DNA of 64,000 nt from Pelagibius sp964472095 (GCA_964472095.1 CAYYIV010000001.1:124001-188000); one strand, 5' to 3'. Positions 1-8,145 are shown, counted from the first letter of the stretch. The notes: generated by a model not told the origin, from the letters alone. Program-made: numbers and translations.

Positions 1-862
1 GGCCGAGGTCGTCGGGGTCGCTGACCGGCTCGGCGAAGATCTGCCGCGTGAGGTGGGCGGCCGGCGCCTGGCGCGGCGAGAGGGCCTCCGCCTCCGAGCC
101 CAGGGCCTGGGCGAGGCGGCGCACGGCGAGCGCGCCGAAGCGCGGCGCCAGCACGGCGGCCGGCAGCGGGTAGAGCTCCTCCAGGCGGCGCAGGCCGAGG
201 CGGTCCATCAGCTCCACCGTGCCCGAGGACAGGCGCAAGGCCGCCGGCGGCAGCGGCGCCAGGGCGGCGCGCTGGCGGCCCGGCATGACGATGACGGCAG
301 GATGCGCGGCCGAGGTGGCATAGCGCGCCATGGCCCAGGCGGCGCCGAGGGTGTCGGCCAGGGCGAGGCGCGCGGTGTAGCCGAAGCGCGCGAGGCGCGC
401 CTGCAGGTCCTCCACCAGGGCACGCTCGCCGCCGAAGAGGTGGCAGCAGCCGGAGACGTCGAGCAGCAGCCCGGCGGCGCCGCCCGGCCCGCGCCCCTCG
501 CCCTCCGCCGTCGAGCAGGGGGCGGCCCAGGGCGTGTAGCGGGCGCACCAGGCGGCCAGCGCGGCGACGGCGCGGGCATCGACCTCCGGCTCATGGGGCA
601 CGGTGACGAGACCGGGCAGCAGGGCGCGCGCCTCGGCCAGCGGCAGGCCGGGCGCGAGGCCGCCGGCCTCCGCCTGCGCATTCACCGCGGCGAGGCTCAG
701 GCGCCCGGACTCGTCGGCGACCAGCGCAAGGGCTTGCGAGGCTTCAGCCGACTTGCCGGAAGTCGACGAGTTCTCCCCCCGCTGCGCAAGGCTCGCGGCT
801 CGGGCACGCTGCCAGCGATCGGTCGCGAAGCGCGGGAGCCAGAGAGAAACCACACGCCGCAT
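1..862 (-). CDS. imuB: ImuB, Y-family DNA polymerase-like protein (3' end cut by window)
   Basis: ImuB is the catalytically impaired Y-family polymerase relative that links ImuA, the beta clamp and DnaE2 during SOS mutagenesis. Translating from the ATG at 862 gives MRRVVSLWLPRFATDRW, the usual ImuB N-terminus, followed by an N-terminal palm-like region and a helix-hairpin-helix-like stretch (LMDRLGLRRLEELYPLP). About 287 codons are present of the roughly 500 expected; the rest lies left of base 1. The start lies inside imuA, with a 119-bp overlap, so the two are translationally linked. A dnaE2 gene would be expected downstream, outside the window. The family call rests on motifs read by eye. 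Confidence 0.9.
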   Translation of the reverse strand, partial: MRRVVSLWLPRFATDRWQRARAASLAQRGENSSTSGKSAEASQALALVADESGRLSLAAVNAQAEAGGLAPGLPLAEARALLPGLVTVPHEPEVDARAVAALAAWCARYTPWAAPCSTAEGEGRGPGGAAGLLLDVSGCCHLFGGERALVEDLQARLARFGYTARLALADTLGAAWAMARYATSAAHPAVIVMPGRQRAALAPLPPAALRLSSGTVELMDRLGLRRLEELYPLPAAVLAPRFGALAVRRLAQALGSEAEALSPRQAPAAHLTRQIFAEPVSDPDDLG

Positions 863-1673
863 CGTCCCACTCCACTTGCCAGGATCCCGGCGCCGCCCCG
901 CGGCAGCGCAGGAGGTCGAGCCGCCAGCGCGGGCGGCCGATGAAAGACTCCTCCAGATCGTCATTGGAAGCCGCGGCGGTGACGCGCCAGCGGCTGAGTG
1001 CGGCGCTGGCCGCGCGGCCCTGGCGCAGCGGCCGGAAGCGGCGGTGCAAGGCGAAAGCGGTGATGCCGCACCCGCCTCCCAGGCTGGCCTCGGCGGCGAG
1101 CTGCAGGCGGCGCCCGGCCAGGCGGTCGAGCCCTTCGACCTCGCCCACCACGGCGGCGAGGCGGCGGCAGCGCAGCCCTTCCTCCATGGCCCAGAGCACC
1201 TCGGCGTCGCTGCCGGCGCGCACCAGCAGGAAGCGGCCGGGGTCGAGCCCCTGTCCCGCCAGCGCCGGCGGGTAGAGGTCGCCCCGGCGCGAGACCCAGA
1301 GGATTTGACCGCTGTCCGGAAAGGCCCGTTGGAGGCGCGCCAGCAGGGCGAGGCAGAAGCCGAGCGTCGCGCCGTCGTCCCACTCCGCGCGCTCACCCTC
1401 GATCTCGTGCAGCGCGCCGAGCGGCAGGCCGCCGCCGGGCAGTGCATCATCGAGCGTGGCGAGCCCCAGCGGCGCCACCGGCCGCATCCGCCCCGCCCCC
1501 CGGCCCTGCTCGATGCGCCTGACCTGATCGCGCAGGGCGGCGAGGCCGGCGGCGGGGCCTGCGGAGGCGTTTCCGACAGCCGCGCGGGAGGCCTCGGGAG
1601 GCTCGGAAACTCCCAGAAAGCGGCGCATGGCACTCCAGTCCACGCGCGCGTCTTGACAGGCAGCAGGCGGCAT
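744..1673 (-). CDS. imuA: ImuA, RecA-like SOS mutagenesis protein
   Basis: ImuA is the RecA-fold partner of ImuB and DnaE2 in the inducible translesion synthesis cassette of many alphaproteobacteria. The 309-aa product has the family pattern: an N-terminal LRDQVRRIE segment, then LGLATLDDALPGGGLPLGALHEIEG, which replaces a classical Walker A, then a RecA-like core. The ATG at 1673 is preceded by GAGGTGAG. A LexA box lies 27 bp upstream. The 3' end overlaps imuB by 119 bp. Length and neighbourhood fit well. Confidence 0.93.
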   Translation of the reverse strand: MPPAACQDARVDWSAMRRFLGVSEPPEASRAAVGNASAGPAAGLAALRDQVRRIEQGRGAGRMRPVAPLGLATLDDALPGGGLPLGALHEIEGERAEWDDGATLGFCLALLARLQRAFPDSGQILWVSRRGDLYPPALAGQGLDPGRFLLVRAGSDAEVLWAMEEGLRCRRLAAVVGEVEGLDRLAGRRLQLAAEASLGGGCGITAFALHRRFRPLRQGRAASAALSRWRVTAAASNDDLEESFIGRPRWRLDLLRCRGAAPGSWQVEWDDAACGFSLAPALRDRSLAACPSREPCAAGGELVDFRQVG

Positions 1674-1699
1674 CTCACCTCGACAGCTTCAGTACATTT

Positions 1700-1714
1700 G
1701 TTCACTTTATGTTC
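1700..1714. promoter_or_regulatory. LexA (SOS) box of the alphaproteobacterial type
   Basis: The site reads GTTC-ACTTTAT-GTTC, an exact match to the direct-repeat GTTC-N7-GTTC operator of alphaproteobacterial LexA. It sits between the imuA start (1673) and minus-strand promoter-like elements: TTGACT is the complement of 1734-1739 and a TATA-rich stretch covers 1714-1722. LexA bound here would cover the start-proximal promoter of imuA-imuB. Basis: sequence match plus established knowledge of this regulon. Confidence 0.85.
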
Positions 1715-1745
1715 TATATAAACCGACATGAGGAGTCAAGATTGC

Positions 1746-1799
1746 TAGATGATGCCATTATTGACAAATGACGTCATATATGTATATTGATGTCATCTA
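1746..1799 (+). promoter_or_regulatory. Sigma-70 promoter with palindromic operator for the RHH-Fic pair
   Basis: A near-consensus promoter reads toward the RHH gene: TTGACA at 1761-1766, a 16-bp spacer, TATATT at 1783-1788. Palindromic motifs overlap it: TGACGTCA at 1769-1776 and TGATGTCA at 1788-1795, enclosed by an inverted repeat TAGATGA (1746-1752) / TCATCTA (1793-1799). This layout suits autorepression by the ribbon-helix-helix protein. A good Shine-Dalgarno (AGGAG, 1806-1810) precedes the ATG at 1821. The link to the RHH protein is inference. Confidence 0.6.
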
Positions 1800-1820
1800 A
1801 TACACAGGAGTGACAGCACC

Positions 1821-2150
1821 ATGGAGAGGGTTGCGACAACCTTCCGGATCGACCCTGCGGTGAAGGCCGGACTGGCCAAGCTGAGCAAGTTGCAGCGCCA
1901 GTCCCTGAACCAGCTCGCCAACGAGGCGATCACCGAGTTCGTCGCCCGGCGCATCCTGGAAGTGGAGAACGAACTGCAGTCCACTCTGAAGGATCTGCGG
2001 GCCTACCGAACGAACGATCCCAAGTTCGAGCGTGCGATCGCCGAGGTCGTCGAGACCGAAGCGGCGGCGCAGAACGACCCGGCGGAAGGGAAAGTCATCG
2101 GCGAGGCCGGGCGAACCGAGTCGGTGGTGCTCAGCCTGCTGAATGAGTGA
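1821..2150 (+). CDS. Ribbon-helix-helix antitoxin-like protein
   Basis: This 109-aa protein begins VATTFRIDPAVKAGLAKLSK, a strand followed by helices as in ribbon-helix-helix DNA-binding antitoxins. The C-terminal half is charged and helical and would be the toxin-contacting part. It overlaps the Fic gene by 8 bp, so the two are translationally coupled, and is preceded by a promoter with palindromic operators it may bind. A canonical Fic inhibitory motif (S/T)xxxE(G/N) is not clearly present; the extreme C-terminus SLLNE keeps only the spacing of Ser and Glu. It is probably an antitoxin or autoregulator. Confidence 0.7.
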   Translation: MERVATTFRIDPAVKAGLAKLSKLQRQSLNQLANEAITEFVARRILEVENELQSTLKDLRAYRTNDPKFERAIAEVVETEAAAQNDPAEGKVIGEAGRTESVVLSLLNE

Positions 2151-2742
2151 CTGGGACGGCGACAGCACACAGCTCCGGACCAACCTGCGCCGAGCCCTCC
2201 TGCAAGCCCGCGACCACGCCCTCCAACGCCTATCCCCCAGCATCGAGCAGGCGCGCGACTGGCAAAGCGCGACTATGCAGAAGCTCATCCCGCCGCGGTC
2301 GGAATACGTGGGCCGGTTTCGTGGCGAGGCCGGTCTCCAAGACTGCGAGGTCGAAATCGGCAACGTCCGCGGCACTCCTGCGAAAGAGGTCGCGGGCGAA
2401 CTGAAGCAATTCGAAGAGAAGTTGCAGCGTACGGTCGAAGCGCTCGACACCCTCATCGCGCCGGACCAGGATCTCAGCGCCGACGACGTCGCCGCCGTCA
2501 TCGATCTCTGCGCCTGGGCCCACGCGGAATGGGTCCGTATCCATCCCTTCGCAAATGGTAACGGCCGCACGGCCCGGCTGTGGGCCAACTACCTCGCCAT
2601 GCGCTATGGCCTGCCACCCTTCGTGGGCCTGCGCCCGCGGCCCGACGATGGCTACGGCGCCGCCTGCGCACAGGCAATGCAGGGTAAATGGCAGGCGACA
2701 ATGCCGGTCTTCCGACAGATGTATCGCAGGGCGCTGGGTTGA
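2143..2742 (+). CDS. Fic/DOC family protein (probable AMPylating toxin)
   Basis: This 199-aa protein carries the full Fic active-site motif HPFANGNGRTAR, with the catalytic His at about residue 134, so nucleotidyl transfer to a target protein is likely. It starts eight bases before the end of the RHH gene. The N-terminal helix contains SPSIEQ at residues 31-36, which resembles the inhibitory helix motif (S/T)xxxE(G/N) of self-inhibited Fic proteins, but with Gln where Gly or Asn is usual. It may be held in check by this helix, by the RHH partner, or both. The substrate is unknown. Confidence 0.85.
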   Translation: MSDWDGDSTQLRTNLRRALLQARDHALQRLSPSIEQARDWQSATMQKLIPPRSEYVGRFRGEAGLQDCEVEIGNVRGTPAKEVAGELKQFEEKLQRTVEALDTLIAPDQDLSADDVAAVIDLCAWAHAEWVRIHPFANGNGRTARLWANYLAMRYGLPPFVGLRPRPDDGYGAACAQAMQGKWQATMPVFRQMYRRALG

Positions 2743-2894
2743 TCGCCGGGTCATACCACGGACACCCTGCAGCAACGCCAACTCGGCCTGGAGACAGCGC
2801 GCAAGTCGTCCCCGCACTCGGCCGAGAATCCGCTGTGAAAGCAAAAGAGGTGCGCCGTTCACCCGACGCACCCCTTCTGTAAGAACGCCTGAGC

Positions 2895-2914
2895 GCTGAG
2901 GCCGCGGCCTCAGC
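2895..2914. terminator. Perfect 20-bp palindrome between convergent genes
   Basis: GCTGAGGCCGCGGCCTCAGC is a perfect palindrome between the end of the fic gene and the stop of the minus-strand 457-aa gene, 6 bp past that stop. It could act as a transcription terminator, although neither side has a T tract. Confidence 0.35.
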
Positions 2915-2920
2915 TCACGC

Positions 2921-4294
2921 TCATGCTTCCTCCTCTTCCTCCTCCACCTCGCCGGCGGGGCAGCAACGGTATTCCTGGGACTTCTCCAGGAGCTCGATCC
3001 GCTTGGCGAGCAGCTTGTTCTCGAGGTCCTTGCGCTCGAGCTCCAGCTTGATCTCCAGCTTGCGGGCATCCTCGCAGACGTTGCACTCGTCGAGGCAGCC
3101 CTTCACCAGGATGGCCGGGGTCGGCAGGCAGGACTTGATCTCGATGGAGAGCTCGGCCGCCAGCTTGGGGCTGAGGCTGCCGCCGACCTTGTCGAGCATT
3201 CCGGCCGCGACGAGCTCCTTGTCGACCGCCTCCAGCGCCTGCTTGCGCTTTTCCTCCGGGATCGGCTGAGCGGTGCTGAGGCGCTGTGCCGCCAGGGTGC
3301 GGCCGGTGAAGAGCTGGCCCTGCAGCGGCGACTGCGCCACCTGGACGTTGTCCCCACCGGCGGAGATGACGCCGGCCCGGTCGGCCACGGCGCTGGCACG
3401 GGCAACGGACTCCACCGCGACGCGCTTGCTGTCGGTCGCCAGCACGCCCTGGGGGATCACCGAGACCTCGCCGGTGAAGCGCGGCGGCACGATGGCCACC
3501 TTGCTGTCGCCGGCCGGATCGATGACGCGGCGGGTGATCGCCAGGATCTTGAAGCGCACGATCTGCGTCTTGTTGATCTGGTAGGCGAAGTAGGTGACCG
3601 CGTGGCAACGGTTGGGGTTGGAGATGGTACGCGTCGCCGATTCGAAAGTGCTCTCGGATTCGCCCTCGGCGTGGGTGCGGCTCTGTACCTCGCCGACGGA
3701 GACCGAACTGGACGCACGGGTCACCTGCACCGAGCGCTCGTGCGAGGCCTCGGCATGGCTCTTCAGCTCGCGGGTGAAGTCGAGCGTGGAAGAGGCGTTG
3801 TGGGAGCCGCTGACGCTGGCCGAGGGGCCGACGAAGAAGCTCTCCAGGGCCCCGGAGACGCTGCCGTCGGTCTTGAAGGAGCCGGAGCTGGAACGGTCCT
3901 GCTCGACGTCCTCGCGCACCGAGAGATCCGACATGAAGCGGTCCATCGAGCTCATGTAGTAGGACTCTTCCGAGGTCTGCTCGTGGCGGTAGCTGACCTG
4001 CGACTCGCTGTCGAAGGTGAAGCGGTTCTTGCGGCTGGAAGTGAACAACCGCACCGTCTCGCCGGGCAGCAGCGTGGTCGAGTAGACCAGGTCGCCGAGC
4101 GAGAGCGGGCCGGGGCAGCGCTCGAAGAGCACGGAGATCTTCACCTCGACGGGAATGTCGCCGATGCGGTTGACGAGGCGGTAGTCCCAGGTCAGGCGAT
4201 CGCAGCAGGGCTCGGCCGTCAGCTCGGGACAGCAGGGAACGGCACTGGCCTTCACGGGCTTGTCGTGATGGGGATTGTCTTCACGGGCAGGCAT
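2921..4294 (-). CDS. Unrecognised cysteine- and serine-rich protein with C-terminal coiled coil
   Basis: I do not recognise this 457-aa family. The start is set by a strong GGAAGGAGG in front of the ATG at 4294; a longer frame to 4333 lacks this. No signal peptide is visible. The N-terminus has CCPEL and CCD cysteine pairs, followed by a globular part (WDYRLVNRIGDIPVEVKISVLFE). A long Ser/Thr-rich, charged middle section is followed by a second folded section (TYFAYQINKTQIVRFKIL). The C-terminus has CLDECNVC, a strongly predicted coiled coil (KLEIKLELERKDLENKL), another CCP and a Glu-only tail. It is transcribed alone, convergent with fic. A structural or surface-assembly role is only a guess. 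Confidence 0.75.
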   Translation of the reverse strand: MPAREDNPHHDKPVKASAVPCCPELTAEPCCDRLTWDYRLVNRIGDIPVEVKISVLFERCPGPLSLGDLVYSTTLLPGETVRLFTSSRKNRFTFDSESQVSYRHEQTSEESYYMSSMDRFMSDLSVREDVEQDRSSSGSFKTDGSVSGALESFFVGPSASVSGSHNASSTLDFTRELKSHAEASHERSVQVTRASSSVSVGEVQSRTHAEGESESTFESATRTISNPNRCHAVTYFAYQINKTQIVRFKILAITRRVIDPAGDSKVAIVPPRFTGEVSVIPQGVLATDSKRVAVESVARASAVADRAGVISAGGDNVQVAQSPLQGQLFTGRTLAAQRLSTAQPIPEEKRKQALEAVDKELVAAGMLDKVGGSLSPKLAAELSIEIKSCLPTPAILVKGCLDECNVCEDARKLEIKLELERKDLENKLLAKRIELLEKSQEYRCCPAGEVEEEEEEA

Positions 4295-4638
4295 GATTCC
4301 TCCTTCCGACCGCGCGGCGGGGACCAGCGGCATGCTCGGCGGCGTCGAGCGGTCAACGGTTGAAGCGTGTGTAACGAAGCGATATCACCGGCCTGCGGCG
4401 GCGGCTGTGCGATTACACACGGCAGTGCCGGCGGCGGCCTGCTCTCTGGAGGTAACGGCGGCGCGAAAGGGCGGCACAAGCGAAGGCAGGCGCGCAGCTT
4501 TCGCGTCCACGCAGTGCCGCACGACGCGCTTCAATGCGCAGGCAGATTCAGGTGTAGGACTTGGCGCGCCGTGGCAGTGTGGTCATGGCCAGGAGAGAGA
4601 CCCCCCGCGATGACTCAGCGAATGCGCTTCACTGCGCC
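4295..4638. other. Intergenic stretch without a recognisable gene
   Basis: This separates the 457-aa orphan (starts 4294, minus) from the 3' end of the broken PEP-CTERM gene. It should hold the promoter of the orphan gene. Short frames here are high-GC shadows without good ribosome binding sites, and I see no repeat, RNA gene or mobile element. Confidence 0.5.
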
Positions 4639-5290
4639 TTACCTGCGACGGCGGCGATGCACCGCAGCGGCACCGAGGCCGGCCAGTCCGAGCGCCAAGA
4701 GGCCGGCAGTGGCCGGCTCAGGGACCGCGACCGGAGCGCTATTGAGGGTGAAGAACAGCGTCAGCTGATTGAAGCTGTAGCTGGCGCCATTGCTGCCGAC
4801 GGAGATCCCATAGTGATCGCCATTCCACGCCCAAAGAGTCACGCCGGGCGTCACATTCTTGATCGACAGCCAATAGCGCGTGTCGGCCTCGAGGACGAAA
4901 CCCGACCCGAGGTCGGCGGTATAATGCTGAACGGAAGGGAAGCCGGCATCGGGGGTCAGGGCAGCGGTGACGGTGACCTCGAAGCGGCAGCGCGACAGGC
5001 AGGCCGAAAGGACTGCTGGGATCGCTGGCAAAAAAGCCGATCTGGAACTGGTCGCTCGGGCCGGAGCGGCCGATCCAGTCGACCGAGGTCACCCGGGCCG
5101 CGGCCGACAGGGTGAAGTCGTCGAAAGCCCGGACCCCGCCGGCACTCACCACCGCCGGCGTATTGACCGAGCCTGTGGGCACCTGTTCGAAGATGACCGT
5201 GGCCCCGGCCTTCCCAGGGGCGGCCGAAAACAGCGCCAACCCCAGCAAGGCGCCGGCCAAAGCAGTACCCAAACTTCCCGAATTGACCAC
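4639..5290 (-). pseudogene. PEP-CTERM-type secreted protein, broken by a frameshift
   Basis: The 5' part (from 5290) encodes a signal peptide (LAGALLGLALFSAAPGKAGA) and the start of an extracellular domain ending near FQIGFFASD. The continuation lies in the next frame from about 5031 to 4639: TPDAGFPSVQHYTADLGSGF, then VPEPATAGLLALGLAGLGAA and a terminal RRRRR. That is a complete PEP-CTERM sorting signal: PEP motif, hydrophobic helix, Arg cluster. Joining the halves needs one base skipped between about 4985 and 5031. Such proteins are normally sorted by an exosortase to the cell surface. The break may be a real mutation or a sequencing/assembly error. Confidence 0.75.
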
Positions 5291-5455
5291 GTTCTCTCTC
5301 CCTGTCGCGGTCGTCAGTGATCGCGAAGGGAACCTATCAACCCTTAATAGAAAATCCAGCCCCTCAAATCTGAGCAGTGATTTTGTTTAACTTTTCGGGA
5401 TTGTGCCTGGAATCCGCAGCCGTCGCCCTCTTCGCGCACCTGCCGGTCGGCCCGC

Positions 5456-5656
5456 TCAGCAGCCTCTTGTCCAGCGTGTCGGGACCTTAGGAAAGCGGAG
5501 CCTCAGGCAGCAGCGCAGCGGCGCGCCGAACAGCCAGCGCAGCGCCGCCGACTGCGCCTCGGCACGCAGGTCGCGGGCGCGGCGGTCGTAGGCGCGCAGA
5601 AGCGCCGGCGTCACCGTGGCGACGGATGTGACACCGCTCTCGCTTGCCGGCGTCAT
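5456..5656 (-). CDS. Small protein with RAEA motif, partner of DUF1127 gene
   Basis: This 66-aa protein has the segment RAYDRRARDLRAEAQSAALRWLFG. I recall similar LRAEA-type short helices in small proteins encoded beside DUF1127 genes. It follows the DUF1127 gene with only 3 bp between stop (5660) and start (5656), so the two are co-transcribed. Function unknown. It is short and GC-rich, so coding status rests on spacing and the motif. Confidence 0.55.
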   Translation of the reverse strand: MTPASESGVTSVATVTPALLRAYDRRARDLRAEAQSAALRWLFGAPLRCCLRLRFPKVPTRWTRGC

Positions 5657-5659
5657 GGC

Positions 5660-5878
5660 TCAGCGCCAAGGGGTCGGCTGCAGGAGGCCGCGCGTGACCT
5701 CGTCGCGGGTAAGGCCGAGGTCGCGCAACAGGTAGTCGTCGAGCTGCGCCACATGCCGCAGATCGCGGTGATGCCGGTACTGCATCTGAAGCCACTGCAG
5801 CAGCCGCAGCGGAACCGCGGCGGCGCGCCGCGCCAGGCTGCCGCCCTGCGGCAGTGTAAGGTTCAGTCCTGTCGTCAT
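5660..5878 (-). CDS. DUF1127 (YjiS-like) small protein
   Basis: The 72-aa product ends in HVAQLDDYLLRDLGLTRDEVTRGL, the DUF1127 signature (LxRLxDxxLxDIGLxRxxI). Proteins of this family are small, basic and abundant in alphaproteobacteria; some bind RNA and affect phosphate or stress metabolism. It is first in a two-gene unit with the gene ending at 5456 and is transcribed away from the LysR gene. Specific role unknown. Confidence 0.85.
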   Translation of the reverse strand: MTTGLNLTLPQGGSLARRAAAVPLRLLQWLQMQYRHHRDLRHVAQLDDYLLRDLGLTRDEVTRGLLQPTPWR

Positions 5879-5980
5879 CGATGTCCTCCATCGGTCCCCG
5901 CGGCGACTTCATCGGTTTCCAGAGTGGAGACATAGGCCCGCTGCGTGTCGGCTTGATGTCGCCGCCCCAACAATCGGGTT

Positions 5981-6898
5981 TCAATTGTTGTGCGACGCCG
6001 CCTCGACCAGGCAGGCCGTCAGGGCCGCGCAGTCAGCGGCCGCGCGGCTGCGCCCGGAGGTGACGAGGTAGTAGGCATCCTCCGGTACAAGCGGCGCGTC
6101 GACGACCGGCACCAGGCGCCCCTCGGCCACCAGATCGCCGGTGATCGAGCGCCAGCCCAGCAGGATGCCCTGGCCGGCCAGCGCCGCCTGGGTCGCCTGT
6201 ACGTAGTTGGTGAAGCGCAGGCCCTTGGCCCTGCCGCCGGCCGCCTGGCCCTGCAGGGTCAGGCCGACGGCGCGCAGGTAGGCGTCCCAGGGCGTCCAGC
6301 GCGCATCCGCCACGTCGACGTGGAGCAGCGGCGCGGCGGCCAGCGGCGCCGGCGCCAGCCGCAGGCGTTCGGCGAGGGCCGAGCTTGCGACGGGGTCGAT
6401 GCGCTCGCGGAACAACAGGGTCACGGCGCCGTCGCGCCAGGCGCCGTTGCCGTAGCGCGCAGCGATGTCGACGCCGGGCGCGAAGTCCGGCGCGCCGTGT
6501 GGCGAGGTCATCACGTGCACCGCGACCTCCGGGTGGCGCTCGTAAAAGGCGGCGAGCCGCGGCATCAGCCAGTAGGTCGCGAAGCCCACCGAGCAGGCGA
6601 TGCGCAGCGAGCGCCCGGCCTCGGCATCGAGACGGCCGATCTCCTCCACCGCGTCGGCGATGCGCCCAAGGCCCTCCACCGTGGCGGCGTGCAGCAGCCG
6701 CCCCGCTTCGGTGAGCTGGGCCGGTCGGGTGCGGCGGTCGAGCAGGCGCGCGCCGAGGAAATCCTCCAGCTGGCGCAGCGCCTGGCTGACTGCCGGCTGC
6801 GAGATGTTCAGCGCCGCGGCGGCCTGCCGCGGGCCGCCGTGGCGCTGCACGGCGGCGAACACGCTGAGCAGGCGCAGGGGCGGCAGAGTGCGATCCAT
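5981..6898 (-). CDS. LysR-family regulator (GcvA-like)
   Basis: This 305-aa LysR regulator starts PPLRLLSVFAAVQRHGGPRQAAAALNISQPAVSQALRQLE, a typical winged helix-turn-helix at residues 6-65. A periplasmic-binding-like effector domain follows; the GVDIAARYGNG stretch resembles GcvA-type members. It diverges from the dioxygenase/aldolase pair across a 104-bp AT-rich gap, the usual layout for a LysR regulator and its target. It probably controls that pair; the inducer is unknown. Confidence 0.9.
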   Translation of the reverse strand: MDRTLPPLRLLSVFAAVQRHGGPRQAAAALNISQPAVSQALRQLEDFLGARLLDRRTRPAQLTEAGRLLHAATVEGLGRIADAVEEIGRLDAEAGRSLRIACSVGFATYWLMPRLAAFYERHPEVAVHVMTSPHGAPDFAPGVDIAARYGNGAWRDGAVTLLFRERIDPVASSALAERLRLAPAPLAAAPLLHVDVADARWTPWDAYLRAVGLTLQGQAAGGRAKGLRFTNYVQATQAALAGQGILLGWRSITGDLVAEGRLVPVVDAPLVPEDAYYLVTSGRSRAAADCAALTACLVEAASHNN

Positions 6899-7002
6899 AA
6901 CTTAACTTATAGATTATCTTACATTTCGATTTATCAGGCTTTATACCGATATGCTAGCACAGTTATCTTATCTTAGTTCCCGGCCATTCGGAGCCTGATG
7001 CC
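6899..7002. promoter_or_regulatory. Divergent promoter region with repeated TTATCTTA
   Basis: This AT-rich gap separates the LysR gene and the dioxygenase gene. The octamer TTATCTTA occurs twice in direct orientation (6914-6921 and 6963-6970), 49 bp apart, and the second is followed by a partial third copy. These are candidate LysR binding sites or promoter elements; no regulator-specific consensus can be confirmed by eye. Confidence 0.45.
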
Positions 7003-8145
7003 ATGGACGGAAGTCTGGACCTCGCCACCCGCGGCGGCGTGACGCTCGGCAGCCAGGGTCTCGAGGTGCCGCTCGCCGACGGCACCCGCGGCTACTTCAA
7101 CTACTACTGGCTGCGCGACAACTGCCCGAGTTCCTTCGACAAGGAGACCCGCGAGCGCAGCTTCGACATCTTCCACGACGACGCGGCGCCCTATCCGGAC
7201 AGCGCGCAGGTCGCCGGCGAGGCCCTGGAGATCGTCTGGCGGGGCAGCGGCCATGTGACGCGCCACCGCCTCGACTGGCTGGCACCCTATGCCGGGGGGC
7301 AGCGGCGCCACGACCCGGCCGACCTGCCGCGCCGCCTGTGGTACGCCGACCACTATCCGAAGATCGCGCGCTTCTCGCAGCCCGCGCTGAAGCAGGATCG
7401 GGCGCTGGTCGGGAAGTGGGCCGAAGCGCTGCTCGTCGAGGGTGTGTCGATCCTCACCGACATGCCGGACAGCGACGCAGGGCTCACCGAGACCGTGCGG
7501 CTCATCGGCCAGGTGCGGCCGACTTTCTTCGGCGATTACTTCGACGTCCGCGTCCATGCCGACCCGGTCAATCTCGCCTACACCGCCAAGGCGCTGGAGC
7601 TGCACACCGACGTGCCCGCCGAGGAGCTGGCGCCGGGCGTGCAGTTCCTCCATTGCCGCGCCAACTCGGTCGAGGGCGGCGACAATCTCATCCTAGACGG
7701 TGCCGCCGCAGCAGCCGACCTGCGCCGCGACAACCCGGAGGACTTCGCACTGCTGGCGGAGACCGAGATCCCCTTCTACTGGGAACACGAGGGCTTCGAC
7801 ATCCGCGCCCGCCAGCGCGTCATCGAGCTCGACCACAACGACGAGATCTCCGGCGTCACCATCAGCCAGCACCTGGCCGATGTCTTCGACTTGCCTCAGC
7901 GGTTCCTGGATCTCTACTATCCCGCCTTCCGCCGCTTCGGGCGCCTGCTGCAGTCGCCGAAGTACCTGGTGCGCTACCGCCTGAAGGCCGGCGAGTGTAT
8001 CGTTTTCGACAACCACCGCGTGGTGCATGGCCGCGACGCCTACAGTGCCGAGAGCGGCGAGCGCTACCTGCGCGGCACCTACGTCGACCGCGGCGAGCTG
8101 CGCAGCACCTACCGAGCAGCGGTTTCAGAAGGGAGATTCACGTGA
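7003..8145 (+). CDS. Fe(II)/2-oxoglutarate dioxygenase, gamma-butyrobetaine hydroxylase-like
   Basis: This 380-aa protein has the two-domain layout of gamma-butyrobetaine and trimethyllysine hydroxylases. The N-terminal domain carries YYWLRDNC (the WLRDNC signature), and the TauD-like double-stranded helix carries the iron triad His201-x-Asp203 (LHTDVPAEE) and His342 (NHRVVHGRDAY), with Arg in RYLRGTYVD for the co-substrate. It should hydroxylate a small betaine or amino-acid-like substrate. It shares a 4-bp GTGA overlap with a class II aldolase and diverges from a LysR regulator. Carnitine biosynthesis is possible but not shown; no other carnitine genes are adjacent. Confidence 0.88.
   Translation: MDGSLDLATRGGVTLGSQGLEVPLADGTRGYFNYYWLRDNCPSSFDKETRERSFDIFHDDAAPYPDSAQVAGEALEIVWRGSGHVTRHRLDWLAPYAGGQRRHDPADLPRRLWYADHYPKIARFSQPALKQDRALVGKWAEALLVEGVSILTDMPDSDAGLTETVRLIGQVRPTFFGDYFDVRVHADPVNLAYTAKALELHTDVPAEELAPGVQFLHCRANSVEGGDNLILDGAAAAADLRRDNPEDFALLAETEIPFYWEHEGFDIRARQRVIELDHNDEISGVTISQHLADVFDLPQRFLDLYYPAFRRFGRLLQSPKYLVRYRLKAGECIVFDNHRVVHGRDAYSAESGERYLRGTYVDRGELRSTYRAAVSEGRFT

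Noticed and set aside
7338..8141. N-terminal extension of the class II aldolase frame
   Set aside because: The open frame lies within the dioxygenase gene in another frame and is Arg/Pro/Ala-rich; the aldolase starts at the GTG at 8142.
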